The position numbers were made by a program, and so were the translations under genes. 64,000 bases of DNA. Source: Amycolatopsis acididurans. GTDB lineage: Bacteria > Actinomycetota > Actinomycetes > Mycobacteriales > Pseudonocardiaceae. This document shows, one piece after another, positions 8,296-16,372 of the stretch (position 1 is the first letter of the stretch; each line of letters opens with the position of its first letter). Location of the stretch: contig NZ_JAAXLS010000012.1 in NCBI RefSeq assembly GCF_012328925.1, positions 62,001 to 126,000 of the forward strand, given 5' to 3'. The notes under the pieces were generated by a model. It saw nothing but the letters and a program-made list of their open reading frames with translations. It was not told the origin of the DNA and did not search any database.

Positions 8296-9039
8296 TCACG
8301 CCGACCGTGGCGCCGGGACGTCGGGCTCCCCGGTCGTCTCCGCAGGTGTGAACAGAGTGCAGATCTGTGCGATGACCTCGGTGTGCGCGGCGATGGCGAG
8401 GTGGCCCGCCCCGCGCACGAGGACGTTGCGCACCAGCAGGTCGGGATGGTCGATCAGCGCGTTGCGGGTGGGCAGGACCAGCTCGTCACTGTCGCCGGCG
8501 AACGCCACGAACTTCGTGCCGCAGCTCTGGGCGGGCTCGCTGAGTTCGAGCAGCAGTTCGCTGCCCGGCCGCAGCTGGCGGATCACCGGCAGCGGCGAGG
8601 GCAGGCGCGCCGCGATCGTGCCACCGTGGGGTGTCGCGATCGAGACGAGAGTGCCGACCCTGGCGTGCCCCGCCAGGCGCTGCACGTAGTAGCGCGCGAC
8701 GAGCCCGCCGAGGCTGTGCCCGACGACGTCGACCGAGTCCGATCCGGTGACCGCGCAGAGCTCCTCGACCTGGTCCGCCAGGCGTTCCGCGGCGGTGCGC
8801 ACGTCGTCGAGCCAGCTGTAGCCAAAGGACACGACGGGCCCCGCGCCGCAGGTCTCGAGGGCCTGTTTGAGCTCTGTGAAGATCGAAGTGTTGTCCGCGA
8901 GGCCCGGCAGGACCACGAGCGGGCGCCCGTGTCCGGGCGCCCGCCCGGCGGCGGCCCACTGGCGGCCGATGCTCGACGGGTACCGCACCAGGTGGGTCAG
9001 CACGCTGGCGATTTCGTTGGCCATGGTTCGCAGTGTCAT
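8296..9039 (-). CDS. Alpha/beta-hydrolase, triacylglycerol-lipase/esterase-like
   Basis: The 247-residue protein has the nucleophile elbow GHSLGG, an early VVLPGLADN oxyanion segment, a strand ending FAGDSDELV that supplies the acid, and the catalytic His in RGAGHLAIAAH. The pattern YVQRLAGHARVGTLVSIATP is typical of the secreted-lipase/PGAP1-like group, which cleaves ester bonds of lipids. There is no clear signal peptide, so it is probably cytosolic or membrane associated. The ATG at 9039 was chosen because GGAGG lies 9 bases upstream; a GTG two codons earlier is possible. Confidence 0.82.
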   Translation of the reverse strand: MTLRTMANEIASVLTHLVRYPSSIGRQWAAAGRAPGHGRPLVVLPGLADNTSIFTELKQALETCGAGPVVSFGYSWLDDVRTAAERLADQVEELCAVTGSDSVDVVGHSLGGLVARYYVQRLAGHARVGTLVSIATPHGGTIAARLPSPLPVIRQLRPGSELLLELSEPAQSCGTKFVAFAGDSDELVLPTRNALIDHPDLLVRNVLVRGAGHLAIAAHTEVIAQICTLFTPAETTGEPDVPAPRSA

Positions 9040-9134
9040 TACCACGCACCTCCGCTGTGAGGTGATCGCCTCGGATGCAGAGTAGACGTGGGGTACGACA
9101 TTTTTGTTTCGCCGCCGTCGGTATCAGTTGTGTG

Positions 9135-10517
9135 TCAACTGAATAACCCGAGCTTGGGCAGCGCCTCCGTGGCCGCGGCGAGCAGCGACCGCACGGTGCC
9201 CAGATAGGTCTGCGCTTCGGCGGGCGTCGCGTGGCTGTCCCGGCTTGTCGGCATGTCCAATTCCCGCGCGCGCCGGCGCAGAAGTTCGATCTGCGAGAAC
9301 TGGTGTCCGAATTGGGCGGTGACGGCCGTGCCCACCACGTATTCCGGGGCCGAGGCCGAGGCACGGAGTCCCTGTTGCGCCAGCAACGCGGAGCCGATGA
9401 GGTTGGCGGCCTGCGCGAGCAGGACGAACGCGGAATCGGGCGAGACCTCGGCGAGCGGCTCCGCGGACGTGATGTGCTTCGCGGCCAGATCGAGGAAGGG
9501 GCGGCTGCTGGAGGCGGGCCCGTTGAACAGCTCCAGCTGACCGGTGCGCAGCATCTGCCGGATGACGTCGAGTCCGTCGAGCTCCATGCCGGCGATCTGC
9601 GGCACGGTGCGGGGCCGGATCGGGGCCACCTCGACGACCGGATGCCCGGGGCGCTGCCGCGGAATCTGCAGCGTGTCGAGGTCGGGCTCCAGCGGTACGA
9701 CGGAGAAGGTCACGGGGCGGCGGAGGCGTTGTTCGACGCGCCGAGCCGCGGTCGTGAGCGCGCGGTTGTCGAGCGTCTTGCCTACCGGCGCCGCGATGAG
9801 CACCTCGATGCTGTCCGGTGCGGGCCCGCCGATGCCGGCGAACCGGTCGGCCCAGACTCCACCCAGCACGATGCGCACCACGCCGGGGACGCAGCCGAAT
9901 TCCTCCGCGATGACCTGTGGCACGCCGTAGGTCATGCGCATCAGATCGGTCAGCGGCCCGACCAACGGCCCGCGGTTGCCGGCGGCGCGCATGAGCCGGA
10001 TCGTGCCCTCGCGGCGGCTGGTGAGGATGCCGGCGCGTTCGAGGAGTTTGTTCTCCTTGTCAACGGAGGCAAGTGATGCGCCGGCGTGCTCGGCCAGCTC
10101 GGTCAGGCTGAACGAGCGGTCGGGGTTGAGCAACGTGGCGGCGAGAATCCCGGCCTGGACGCGCGACCGGAATACCGGCAGCAGCGCCGGCGTGCCCTGC
10201 GCGCGGCGGGTCGGCCCCGGCGAAGCGGGCGCGTTGTCGGTGACGACCGCGTGTCCCAGCCGGCTGCGCCGCCTGGCTGCGGCGGCCGCGACGTCGAGCT
10301 GGTCCTTGGGGACCTGCAGGATGACGGAGAGCCATTGGCGCGTGCCCTGCCGGGGGATCTGGTGACCGCGTTCCCAGCGAGCCACCAGGTCACGGGTGAT
10401 GGTCGGCCGTCCGGAAAGCGTGGCCAGCTCCCGGGCCAGCGAGTACTGGCTGAGCTGCCGCTGCCGCCGAGCGGCCCGGATCACCTGCGAGATCGGCTGA
10501 TTGAGGTCAACTTCCAT
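9135..10517 (-). CDS. XRE-type regulator fused to wHTH, MNT-like and HEPN-like domains
   Basis: The 460-residue protein is a multi-domain chain. Residues 10-75 form an XRE helix-turn-helix (LSQYSLARELATLSG ... VARWERG). Residues 118-175 look like an ArsR/MarR winged helix (SFSLTELAEHAGASLASVDK). Residues 212-275 resemble a minimal nucleotidyltransferase (VLGGVWADRF, then PDSIEVLIAAPV), but the usual GS and DxD residues are degenerate (GG at 219-220, D235/E238). Residues about 345-455 are helical and resemble HEPN or SAV-type all-helical domains. A DNA-binding, toxin-antitoxin-derived sensor is the best guess. A related XRE-only protein is encoded at 52191. Confidence 0.7.
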   Translation of the reverse strand: MEVDLNQPISQVIRAARRQRQLSQYSLARELATLSGRPTITRDLVARWERGHQIPRQGTRQWLSVILQVPKDQLDVAAAAARRRSRLGHAVVTDNAPASPGPTRRAQGTPALLPVFRSRVQAGILAATLLNPDRSFSLTELAEHAGASLASVDKENKLLERAGILTSRREGTIRLMRAAGNRGPLVGPLTDLMRMTYGVPQVIAEEFGCVPGVVRIVLGGVWADRFAGIGGPAPDSIEVLIAAPVGKTLDNRALTTAARRVEQRLRRPVTFSVVPLEPDLDTLQIPRQRPGHPVVEVAPIRPRTVPQIAGMELDGLDVIRQMLRTGQLELFNGPASSSRPFLDLAAKHITSAEPLAEVSPDSAFVLLAQAANLIGSALLAQQGLRASASAPEYVVGTAVTAQFGHQFSQIELLRRRARELDMPTSRDSHATPAEAQTYLGTVRSLLAAATEALPKLGLFS

Positions 10518-10586
10518 GATGAGTCATAGCTCCCTGTTTCACCCTTGGGAGCTTCGACGTTAACCCTCATGAGACCGACCGGTCCG

Positions 10587-10602
10587 TCCGCTTCGCGCAC
10601 GC
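10587..10602. promoter_or_regulatory. Shared upstream motif copy 1 (possible operator)
   Basis: GTCCGCTTCGCGCACG, followed after two bases by TTTG and five bases later by TTCGCG. It lies about 70-85 bases upstream of the XRE-type regulator start at 10517. The same spaced block occurs at 12908-12939, upstream of the MFS gene. Exact repetition in two upstream regions suggests a common protein-binding site, possibly for the XRE regulator. Confidence 0.45.
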
Positions 10603-10625
10603 CTTTGACGATTTCGCGCACGCGG

Positions 10626-11036
10626 TCACAGCTGCCCGCGCAGCCGCGCCGTGGCCCGGACGGCGGCCACGATCGCGGCGAGACTGGGCAACCAGCGCTG
10701 CTTCACGTCGGGCGCGACGACCCACCGCGCGGCGCCACCTTGGGCCGTCATCGGCACGGGAAGCGTTGTGCCACAACCCAGGAGCCGGACGTCGGCGGGA
10801 AGCTCCGCGGGATTGACCACAAGCCCGTTCGCATCGGCGAGAAACACCCACGTGCCCATCTCGGGTTCGAGCACAGGGCCCGCGAGGTCGTGCCGTTGGA
10901 GATAGCCGAGCACGGCCCCTCCTTCGGCGGGCGGTGTCGCGAGCCCGACCATGTTGTGCCCGAGCACGAGGTGCGGAATCTTCTCCCGGTCGGCCACCGT
11001 CCAACCGAAATGCAGGCGATATGCCGTTGACAGCAT
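10626..11036 (-). CDS. Conserved-looking actinobacterial hypothetical protein
   Basis: The 136-residue product is soluble, with alternating short strands and a repeated hydrophobic pattern (LGYLQRHDLAGPVLEPEMGT, VFLADANGLVV, ARWVVAPDVKQRWLPSLAA). The ATG at 11036 follows AAGGAGG closely (3-base gap); a longer start at 11075 is possible. The style is that of small proteins found repeatedly in actinomycete genomes near XRE regulators, and it sits directly upstream of one here, on the same strand, separated by about 100 bases. I do not recognise a family with known activity. Confidence 0.6.
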   Translation of the reverse strand: MLSTAYRLHFGWTVADREKIPHLVLGHNMVGLATPPAEGGAVLGYLQRHDLAGPVLEPEMGTWVFLADANGLVVNPAELPADVRLLGCGTTLPVPMTAQGGAARWVVAPDVKQRWLPSLAAIVAAVRATARLRGQL

Positions 11037-11170
11037 GGTCCTCCTTGGCGGCATCGGTCGTGATTGTTGAAGCACCGAGGGGTGATTTACGGGCGGCGTA
11101 GCTGTTGTGATAGTCGCAAGTCTTTCCTGAAAAAGGCGACATCGACCACGCGTTGGAATGCTGAGATGCC

Positions 11171-11190
11171 GTGAAGAGGTTCCGCTTCAC
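11171..11190. promoter_or_regulatory. Imperfect palindrome in intergenic region
   Basis: GTGAAG and CTTCAC form the ends of a 20-base near-palindrome (with GG/CC inside) in the 280-base gap between the 10626-11036 gene and the MFS gene. It could be a regulator-binding site; no other element was recognised in the gap. Confidence 0.3.
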
Positions 11191-11319
11191 TATATGCGAC
11201 GGAAGGGGAACCGTGAATACGCCGACTGTTGCGCTTTGGCCTCGCGTCGAACAGCAGCGGGGAGGGCGCCCACGGCCAGCCCTAAGCCGGTCATCGCGCA
11301 CGCGCGCTTACGATAACTA

Positions 11320-12747
11320 TTACGCGGGTCGGCCCCGCAAAAGAAGGCCTATCGTGACTGCTCCGACAATGAGCAGACCTGCGGCGTATATCGCTGCTAC
11401 CGCGTAGCCGTGTGCGATCGCCGCTGCGGATTCGGGATTGGCAGTGGCGTCTGTCACGTCGAGCGCAATCGTAGTCAACAATGCGGTACCCAGCGAGGCG
11501 CCCATCATGTTCGACGTCTGAAACAACGCTGACGCGACCCCGCTGTCATGTGCTGCGACGCCCCCGACCGCGGAATCCATCACCGCGGGTAGGGCGAGCC
11601 CGGCGCCGAATCCAAGGAGCAGTTCAGCAGGCAGGATCAGAGTCCAAAAAGACGATTCGGGTGTCAGCTGAGTAAGGAGGATCATCCCGCAAGCGGCGAC
11701 GAGGAGCCTGAGCGCGAGCACTTGCCCCAGGCTGGCTCGCCGCACGAGACGACGTGAGAAAGCGCTGATACCCGCGAGGTTGGCCCCCACCATGGGGACA
11801 AAAGCCAGTCCGGTCAGAAGGGGCGGATATCCCATAATGCGCTGGAACTGATAGGTGAGGAACACCCAGACCCCGAACATGCCAAATGCAAGTACCACGG
11901 TAGCCAGGTAGCTGCTGACGCGGCTCCGGCTCGAGAAGATCGTCAACGGCACTAATGGGCGGTTAACGGTGATTTGTCGCAGCACAAATCCCAACAGCAG
12001 GACCAGGGCGACGCAGAATGCGCCCATGACATAGACAGACGACCACCCTCGGGTAACCGTTTCCGACAGCGCATAGACGAGCGCAATCATGCCGCCGGTA
12101 CAGCCGAGCGCACTCCAGCTGTCGAGTCGCGTTGTTCGTTTCCCCGCAGGATTGGGCCAAAAGAGGAAGCCGACGATGCCGACGACGATCGCGAGTGGAA
12201 GCTTGATGAACATGCACCACCGCCAACCCAGAAACTGGGTCAGCGCGCCCCCGAGGAGCAGGCCCGCAACGCCGCCGGACATGACGACTGTACCGAAGAC
12301 GGCTAGCGCGTTGGAGCGCTCGCGACCGTGGGGGAACGTAATGGCGAGAAGTGACAGCGCGGCGGGAGCGAGGAGGGCTGCAAACATGCCTTGACCGGCA
12401 CGCGCGAAGACCATCATAAGGGGATTGCTTGCCGCGCCGGCTACGGCGGAGGCCAGCGCGAATCCGCAAAGCCCGGTCAGCAGGGTCCGGCGGTGCCCGA
12501 AGCGATCACTCACCCTGCCGCCCAGCAACAGGAGCCCGCCGAAGGTCAAGGTGTAGGCGCTTACCATCCATTGCTTGTTGGCCTCGGACATGCCCAAATC
12601 TCGTTGCGCCGAGGGCATGGCCACGTTTATGACGGTCACATCGATGATGATCAACAACTGTGCCAGCGTGATGGCGGCCAGTACCCAGCCCTTGCGGGTG
12701 CGACTCATGGTTGCTTGTGGGAGGGACATCGACAACTTTCGACTCAT
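11320..12747 (-). CDS. MFS drug/proton antiporter, DHA2 family
   Basis: The 475-residue membrane protein has the DHA2 signature near its first helix (IIDVTVINVAMPSAQRDLG), motif A between helices 2 and 3 (GRVSDRFGHRR), an ARAGQGMFAALLAPAALSLL helix-4/motif-B region, and about 14 hydrophobic segments. Members export drugs or antibiotics in exchange for protons. It is divergent from the biosynthetic genes that start at 13132, the usual place for a self-resistance exporter of a gene cluster. The start is unclear: ATGs at 12729 and 12708 are equally possible and no strong RBS is seen. Confidence 0.88.
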   Translation of the reverse strand: MSRKLSMSLPQATMSRTRKGWVLAAITLAQLLIIIDVTVINVAMPSAQRDLGMSEANKQWMVSAYTLTFGGLLLLGGRVSDRFGHRRTLLTGLCGFALASAVAGAASNPLMMVFARAGQGMFAALLAPAALSLLAITFPHGRERSNALAVFGTVVMSGGVAGLLLGGALTQFLGWRWCMFIKLPLAIVVGIVGFLFWPNPAGKRTTRLDSWSALGCTGGMIALVYALSETVTRGWSSVYVMGAFCVALVLLLGFVLRQITVNRPLVPLTIFSSRSRVSSYLATVVLAFGMFGVWVFLTYQFQRIMGYPPLLTGLAFVPMVGANLAGISAFSRRLVRRASLGQVLALRLLVAACGMILLTQLTPESSFWTLILPAELLLGFGAGLALPAVMDSAVGGVAAHDSGVASALFQTSNMMGASLGTALLTTIALDVTDATANPESAAAIAHGYAVAAIYAAGLLIVGAVTIGLLLRGRPA

Positions 12748-13131
12748 GAGAGCGTGATCAGCAGCACCAAGGCTGGGCGGTCATGGCGCGCACTCGTCCG
12801 GGCGATCGCCCACGTGAGGCGTTTCCCGGATGCACCGCCGTTCCTGTCGTGCGGTGGCTTCTCTGCAACGTCGCCTTCGACGTTAACGGCAAGATGACCT
12901 TCTGCCTGTCCGCTTCGCGCACGGTTTTGGTCCCTTCGCGAAGGATCCCGGTGTGATCACTTGGAAGCGACGTCAGCAGCGAGGCGTTCCGATACACCCG
13001 TTTCACCACTTGACATAGGACACCCGCGATGTGAGGCTAATGTTGACCTTGCGCGTCCCTAGCCTGCCCGATTCTTGTGTCGCTGCCGCACGTCGACGTC
13101 CGCGCCTGGCGGCTGTCTGGAGAATGATACG
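12748..13131. promoter_or_regulatory. Divergent intergenic region with repeated motif and palindrome
   Basis: This 384-base gap separates the MFS gene (minus) from the biosynthetic operon (plus). It contains the second copy of GTCCGCTTCGCGCACG (12908-12923) and, 9 bases later, the perfect palindrome CCTTCGCGAAGG (12933-12944). A TTGACA hexamer lies at 13010-13015 on the plus strand, but no good -10 is found at normal spacing. These could control both transcription units. No gene is supported here. Confidence 0.45.
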
Positions 13132-13611
13132 ATGCGCCTTGGTTTGGACGAGCACTACGAGCGGCTGCGCGCCGAAATCGGCAAAGAACATTCCGAGCTG
13201 ATAGGCCCATTAAGTCGGCGTGATATGCATCGTTTCGCCATCGCATCGAACGCGCCGTCCCTGGATGGAGACGAAAGCGCGTCCGCGAGTGCTCCACCGC
13301 TATTCCTCAGCTCGGTCATGGGCTGGGGCGACGGTCCGCCCGAGTCTGAGCTCGGCGCCGACGGAGCCGGCCTGAGCGAGACCCGCGGGATCCCGCTGGA
13401 AGGCGTGCGGCTCATGGGAGCAGGGCAGACACTGCAGTTCCATCAACCGGTTGTCGAGAGCACCGTGGTCTTCTCCCACGCCAGCCTCGCGGATGTTCAG
13501 CTCAAGGAGGGCCGGAGCGGGAAGCTGCTGCTGATGCGCATCTTGCGCCGTTTCACTGACGAAGAGGGCACTGCACTGGTGACCTGTGAAGAATCGTTTA
13601 TCGCGCGGTGA
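13132..13611 (+). CDS. Hotdog-fold dehydratase, FAS1-like / HadA-type subunit
   Basis: The 159-residue protein resembles the N-terminal (non-catalytic or partner) half of MaoC/HadA-type 3-hydroxyacyl dehydratases: HYERLRAEIGKEHSELIGPL, then ...RDMHRFAIAS, and a later hotdog strand-helix region (GVRLMGAGQTLQFHQPVV). Such proteins pair with a MaoC-like partner to dehydrate 3-hydroxyacyl-CoA or -ACP to the trans-2-enoyl form. The ATG at 13132 is preceded by GGAG at a good distance. It opens the operon; the partner starts 8 bases after its stop, so a heterodimer like HadAB is likely. Confidence 0.75.
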   Translation: MRLGLDEHYERLRAEIGKEHSELIGPLSRRDMHRFAIASNAPSLDGDESASASAPPLFLSSVMGWGDGPPESELGADGAGLSETRGIPLEGVRLMGAGQTLQFHQPVVESTVVFSHASLADVQLKEGRSGKLLLMRILRRFTDEEGTALVTCEESFIAR

Positions 13612-13619
13612 GGTGACCT

Positions 13620-14063
13620 ATGGCAGACGTACAGTCAGATCAGGAAACGATCACGGTTGGCACCGAGATCACGCCATACGATGTACGCCCGAGCACAACC
13701 CAGCTCTTTCGTTTCAGTGCCGCGACGTGGAACGCGCACCGAATCCACTACGACCAGGAATACGCCCGGTCGGAGGGGTACCCGAACGTGCTGGTGCAGT
13801 CTCATCTGCACGGATGCTTCCTCAGCAATGCGGTACTGGAATGGGCCGGAGACAACGCGACGCTGCGCGAGTTCCGATGGCAGAACCGCCGCCTCGCTGT
13901 TGCGGGCGACCACCTCACGGTGACGGGTACGGTCACGGCCGTCTACGACGAGCCGGGGACGCGCGTCGTGGAGGTCGAACTCGAGGAACACAACCAGCGG
14001 GGTGAGCTCTGTGCTCCCGGTCGGGCGGTGCTGGCCCTGCCGGACGACGCAGGTGACCGATGA
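13620..14063 (+). CDS. MaoC-like hotdog dehydratase
   Basis: The 147-residue protein has the hydratase motif region WNAHRIHYDQEYARSEGYPN, containing the conserved Asp/His-type residues (N-x-H-R-I-H-Y-D) of MaoC-family enzymes, followed by LVQSHLHGCFLSNAV. It would catalyse reversible hydration of 2-enoyl thioesters. With the upstream HadA-like gene it makes a two-part dehydratase; its stop overlaps the next start (ATGA, 14060-14063), so the set is translationally coupled to E1 alpha. In this cluster it would remove water after KASIII and the 3-hydroxyacyl dehydrogenase. Confidence 0.82.
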   Translation: MADVQSDQETITVGTEITPYDVRPSTTQLFRFSAATWNAHRIHYDQEYARSEGYPNVLVQSHLHGCFLSNAVLEWAGDNATLREFRWQNRRLAVAGDHLTVTGTVTAVYDEPGTRVVEVELEEHNQRGELCAPGRAVLALPDDAGDR

Positions 14064-15037
14064 CGCAAATTGAAACAACAGCACCAGCCACCGAGCTCAC
14101 GAAGCGGCTGTATCGGACGATGTGCCTGATCCGGAACTTCGAACTGGCGGCCTCGCGTGCGCTCGCCTCAGGAGAGTTGAGCGGCTTCCTCCATCTCTCG
14201 ATCGGGCAGGAAGCAATCGCCGCAGGCGTCTGCGATGTCCTTACCGACAAGGACTACATCACGACGACTCATCGGGGACATGGTCACTGCATCGCGAAGG
14301 GTGCCCGGATCGATCGCATGATGGCGGAGATCTTCGGCCGTGCCACGGGCTACTGTGGTGGTCGCTCCGGCTCGATGCACGTCGCGGACCCCGCCAGGGG
14401 AATCCTCGGGGCGAACGCGATAGTCGGGGCCTGTATTCCAATCGCGCTCGGCGGGGCTTTCGCAGCGAATGTTCTCGGGCAGACCAACGTCGCCGTAGCC
14501 TTCTTCGGGGACGGCGCGGTCGCCGAAGGAACCTTCCACGAGTCCCTCAACCTCGCGGCGCTGTGGCGACTGCCGGTGGTCTTCGTGTGCGAGAACAACC
14601 TCTATGCCGAGATGACGCCGATAGACGTGCATCTGAGCAACAAAACGGTCGCGGCGTTCGCCGACGCTTACGGCATTCCGGGCGAAACAATCGATGGCAA
14701 CGACGTACTGGCAGTACATGATGCGGCGGCGCGCGCTGTCGATCGAGCCCGTGCCGGGCACGGACCGTCCCTGCTGGAGTTCCGGACGTACCGCTGGCGC
14801 GGACACTTCGAAGGCGATGCGCAGCGATACCGGTCGGCCGACGAGGTCGCCGCGTGGCGCGAACGCGACCCCCTGCGGCTCCTGTCTGCCGTCACCGATC
14901 AGGAACTCACCGACGAATTGAGTCGCATCGCCAAGGACTGCGAGCAGGAGGTAGAGCGAGCCGTCGAATGGGCGAAGGCACAACCACAGCCAGAGGCCGG
15001 CTCCTTGATCGAACACGTGTACACCGCGGGGGCCTGA
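14060..15037 (+). CDS. 2-oxoacid (pyruvate/acetoin-type) dehydrogenase E1, alpha subunit
   Basis: The 325-residue protein has the ThDP-binding motif from FFGDGAVAEG (GDG at 150-152) to ENN (NN at 179-180), and the conserved early segments LSIGQEAIAAG and THRGHGHCIAKG, with the loop GRSGSMH. It is the alpha half of a heterotetrameric E1 that decarboxylates a 2-oxo acid and passes the acyl group to a lipoyl lysine. The closest type is pyruvate/acetoin dehydrogenase E1. The beta subunit follows 7 bases after its stop and a free lipoyl protein follows that, but no E2 catalytic domain or E3 gene is seen in the cluster. Confidence 0.92.
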   Translation: MTQIETTAPATELTKRLYRTMCLIRNFELAASRALASGELSGFLHLSIGQEAIAAGVCDVLTDKDYITTTHRGHGHCIAKGARIDRMMAEIFGRATGYCGGRSGSMHVADPARGILGANAIVGACIPIALGGAFAANVLGQTNVAVAFFGDGAVAEGTFHESLNLAALWRLPVVFVCENNLYAEMTPIDVHLSNKTVAAFADAYGIPGETIDGNDVLAVHDAAARAVDRARAGHGPSLLEFRTYRWRGHFEGDAQRYRSADEVAAWRERDPLRLLSAVTDQELTDELSRIAKDCEQEVERAVEWAKAQPQPEAGSLIEHVYTAGA

Positions 15038-15044
15038 CCACAAC

Positions 15045-16064
15045 ATGACTGAAACCAAGTACTGGCGGGCCATCAACACGGCATTGGCCGAGGAAATGCG
15101 TCGCGACGAGCGAGTCGTCCTGATCGGCCAAGACGTCGCATCCCCAGGAGGTCCATTCGGCGCGACCAAAGGCCTCATGAAGGAGTTCGGACCCAACAGG
15201 GTGCGTGACACGCCGATCAGTGAGGGAGCAGTGGTCGGGGCGGCCGTCGGAGCCGCCATGGCCGGCCTTCGCCCCGTCGTCGAAGTCATGTTCTTCGACT
15301 TCATCACGCTCGCGCTGGACCAGCTGGTGAACCAGGCCGCGAAGATGGCATACATGTCCATGGGGCACTACTCCGTGCCTCTGACGCTCCGCACGATGTG
15401 CGGCGCTGGTCTCGGCGCCGGACCCCAGCACTCGCAGAACCTCGAGGCGTGGCTGGCCGCGGTCCCCGGACTCAAAGTCGTGTCGCCGGGGACGCCGGCA
15501 GAGGCGAAGGGACTGCTCAAGGCGGCGATTCGCGACCCAGATCCCGTGGTCGTCATCGAAAGCGCGAGCCTTTGGTCGATGAAGGGCGAGGTGATCGACG
15601 ATGCCGAGGCCGTCCTGCCCATGGGCAGGGCCGCGGTGCGGCGCGAGGGAAGCGACGTCACCCTCGTGTGCTGGGGCTCATCGGTCCCCGGTGCCTTGGA
15701 AGCCGCGCAGATCTTGGCCGAGCAGGGAGTTGAGGTGGAGGTGATCGACCTTCGGACCTTGAACCCCCTCGAAAAGGAATGTGTGGTTCGTTCGGTGCGG
15801 AAGACGGGGCGACTGGTGGTGTGCCAGAACGCCGTGACAACCTGCTCGATCGGGTCCGATCTCATCCGCATCGTCGCGACCGCCGCGCACCGATCGCTCC
15901 GTGTCGCGCCCGAGCTGGTCGCACCACCGTTTGCCCCGGTGCCCTTCCCGCCCGGGCTCGAACGAGCCTACTTCCCGCAACAACATGACGTCGTGGCAGC
16001 AGTTCATCGCGCACTAACGGAGGAGCCGACGTGGCCGAGATCGTCGTACCCAAGTGGGGTCTGA
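15045..16064 (+). CDS. 2-oxoacid (pyruvate/acetoin-type) dehydrogenase E1, beta subunit
   Basis: The 339-residue protein is a transketolase-like E1 beta. It starts with AINTALAEEMRRDERVVLIG and has FGATKGLMKEFGPNRVRDTP, ISEGAVVGAAVGAAMAGLRP (the conserved Glu region that activates ThDP), and a C-terminal domain ending in the usual EVIDLRTLNPLE. With the alpha subunit it forms the active site. Its C-terminus overlaps the next gene by 34 bases, so its last few residues are encoded in both frames. The order alpha-beta-lipoyl protein is compact and operon-like. Confidence 0.92.
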   Translation: MTETKYWRAINTALAEEMRRDERVVLIGQDVASPGGPFGATKGLMKEFGPNRVRDTPISEGAVVGAAVGAAMAGLRPVVEVMFFDFITLALDQLVNQAAKMAYMSMGHYSVPLTLRTMCGAGLGAGPQHSQNLEAWLAAVPGLKVVSPGTPAEAKGLLKAAIRDPDPVVVIESASLWSMKGEVIDDAEAVLPMGRAAVRREGSDVTLVCWGSSVPGALEAAQILAEQGVEVEVIDLRTLNPLEKECVVRSVRKTGRLVVCQNAVTTCSIGSDLIRIVATAAHRSLRVAPELVAPPFAPVPFPPGLERAYFPQQHDVVAAVHRALTEEPTWPRSSYPSGV

Positions 16065-16264
16065 CCATCGAAGAGGTGACCTTGCTCGAGTGGCTCAAGG
16101 AGGTCGGTGAGCACGTCGAGGTGGACGAGCCGATCGCGTCCGTGGAAACTGACAAGGTCACGCAGGACATCGTGAGCCAAGTTTCCGGCACCATTGTTGA
16201 AATCCTGGCCAAGGAAGGCGACGAACTGCAGATCGGACAGTCGATCGCCCGTGTGGAATCGTGA
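16031..16264 (+). CDS. Stand-alone lipoyl (biotinyl/lipoyl attachment) protein
   Basis: This is a complete 77-residue lipoyl domain and nothing else. It opens with VVPKWGLTIEE, has the lipoylation site ETDKV (Lys42), and closes with the second half-barrel VSGTIVEILAKEGDEL. In normal complexes such a domain is fused to the E2 acyltransferase; here the peripheral-subunit and catalytic domains are missing. GGAGGAG lies 5 bases before the GTG start, well placed. It could carry the acyl group made by the neighbouring E1 to another acceptor enzyme such as the KASIII or the HxxxD acyltransferase. It is not GcvH, whose motif differs. Confidence 0.9.
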   Translation: MAEIVVPKWGLTIEEVTLLEWLKEVGEHVEVDEPIASVETDKVTQDIVSQVSGTIVEILAKEGDELQIGQSIARVES

Positions 16265-16372
16265 CAGCCCGGCCCTGACCCGGTGAACTTCATCCCCTAG
16301 TTGCCGCCTGCGTCGCGCGGGGAGCCTTGAAGGCAAGCAAACTCCGAACTGCCTTCATGGAGGTCCGCGATC

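Noticed and set aside
12758..13009. 83-codon minus-strand frame before the MFS gene
   Set aside because: No RBS or motif; lies in the divergent control region.
13010..13043. TTGACA-based promoter before the biosynthetic operon
   Set aside because: The -35 is good but no acceptable -10 lies 16-19 bases downstream.
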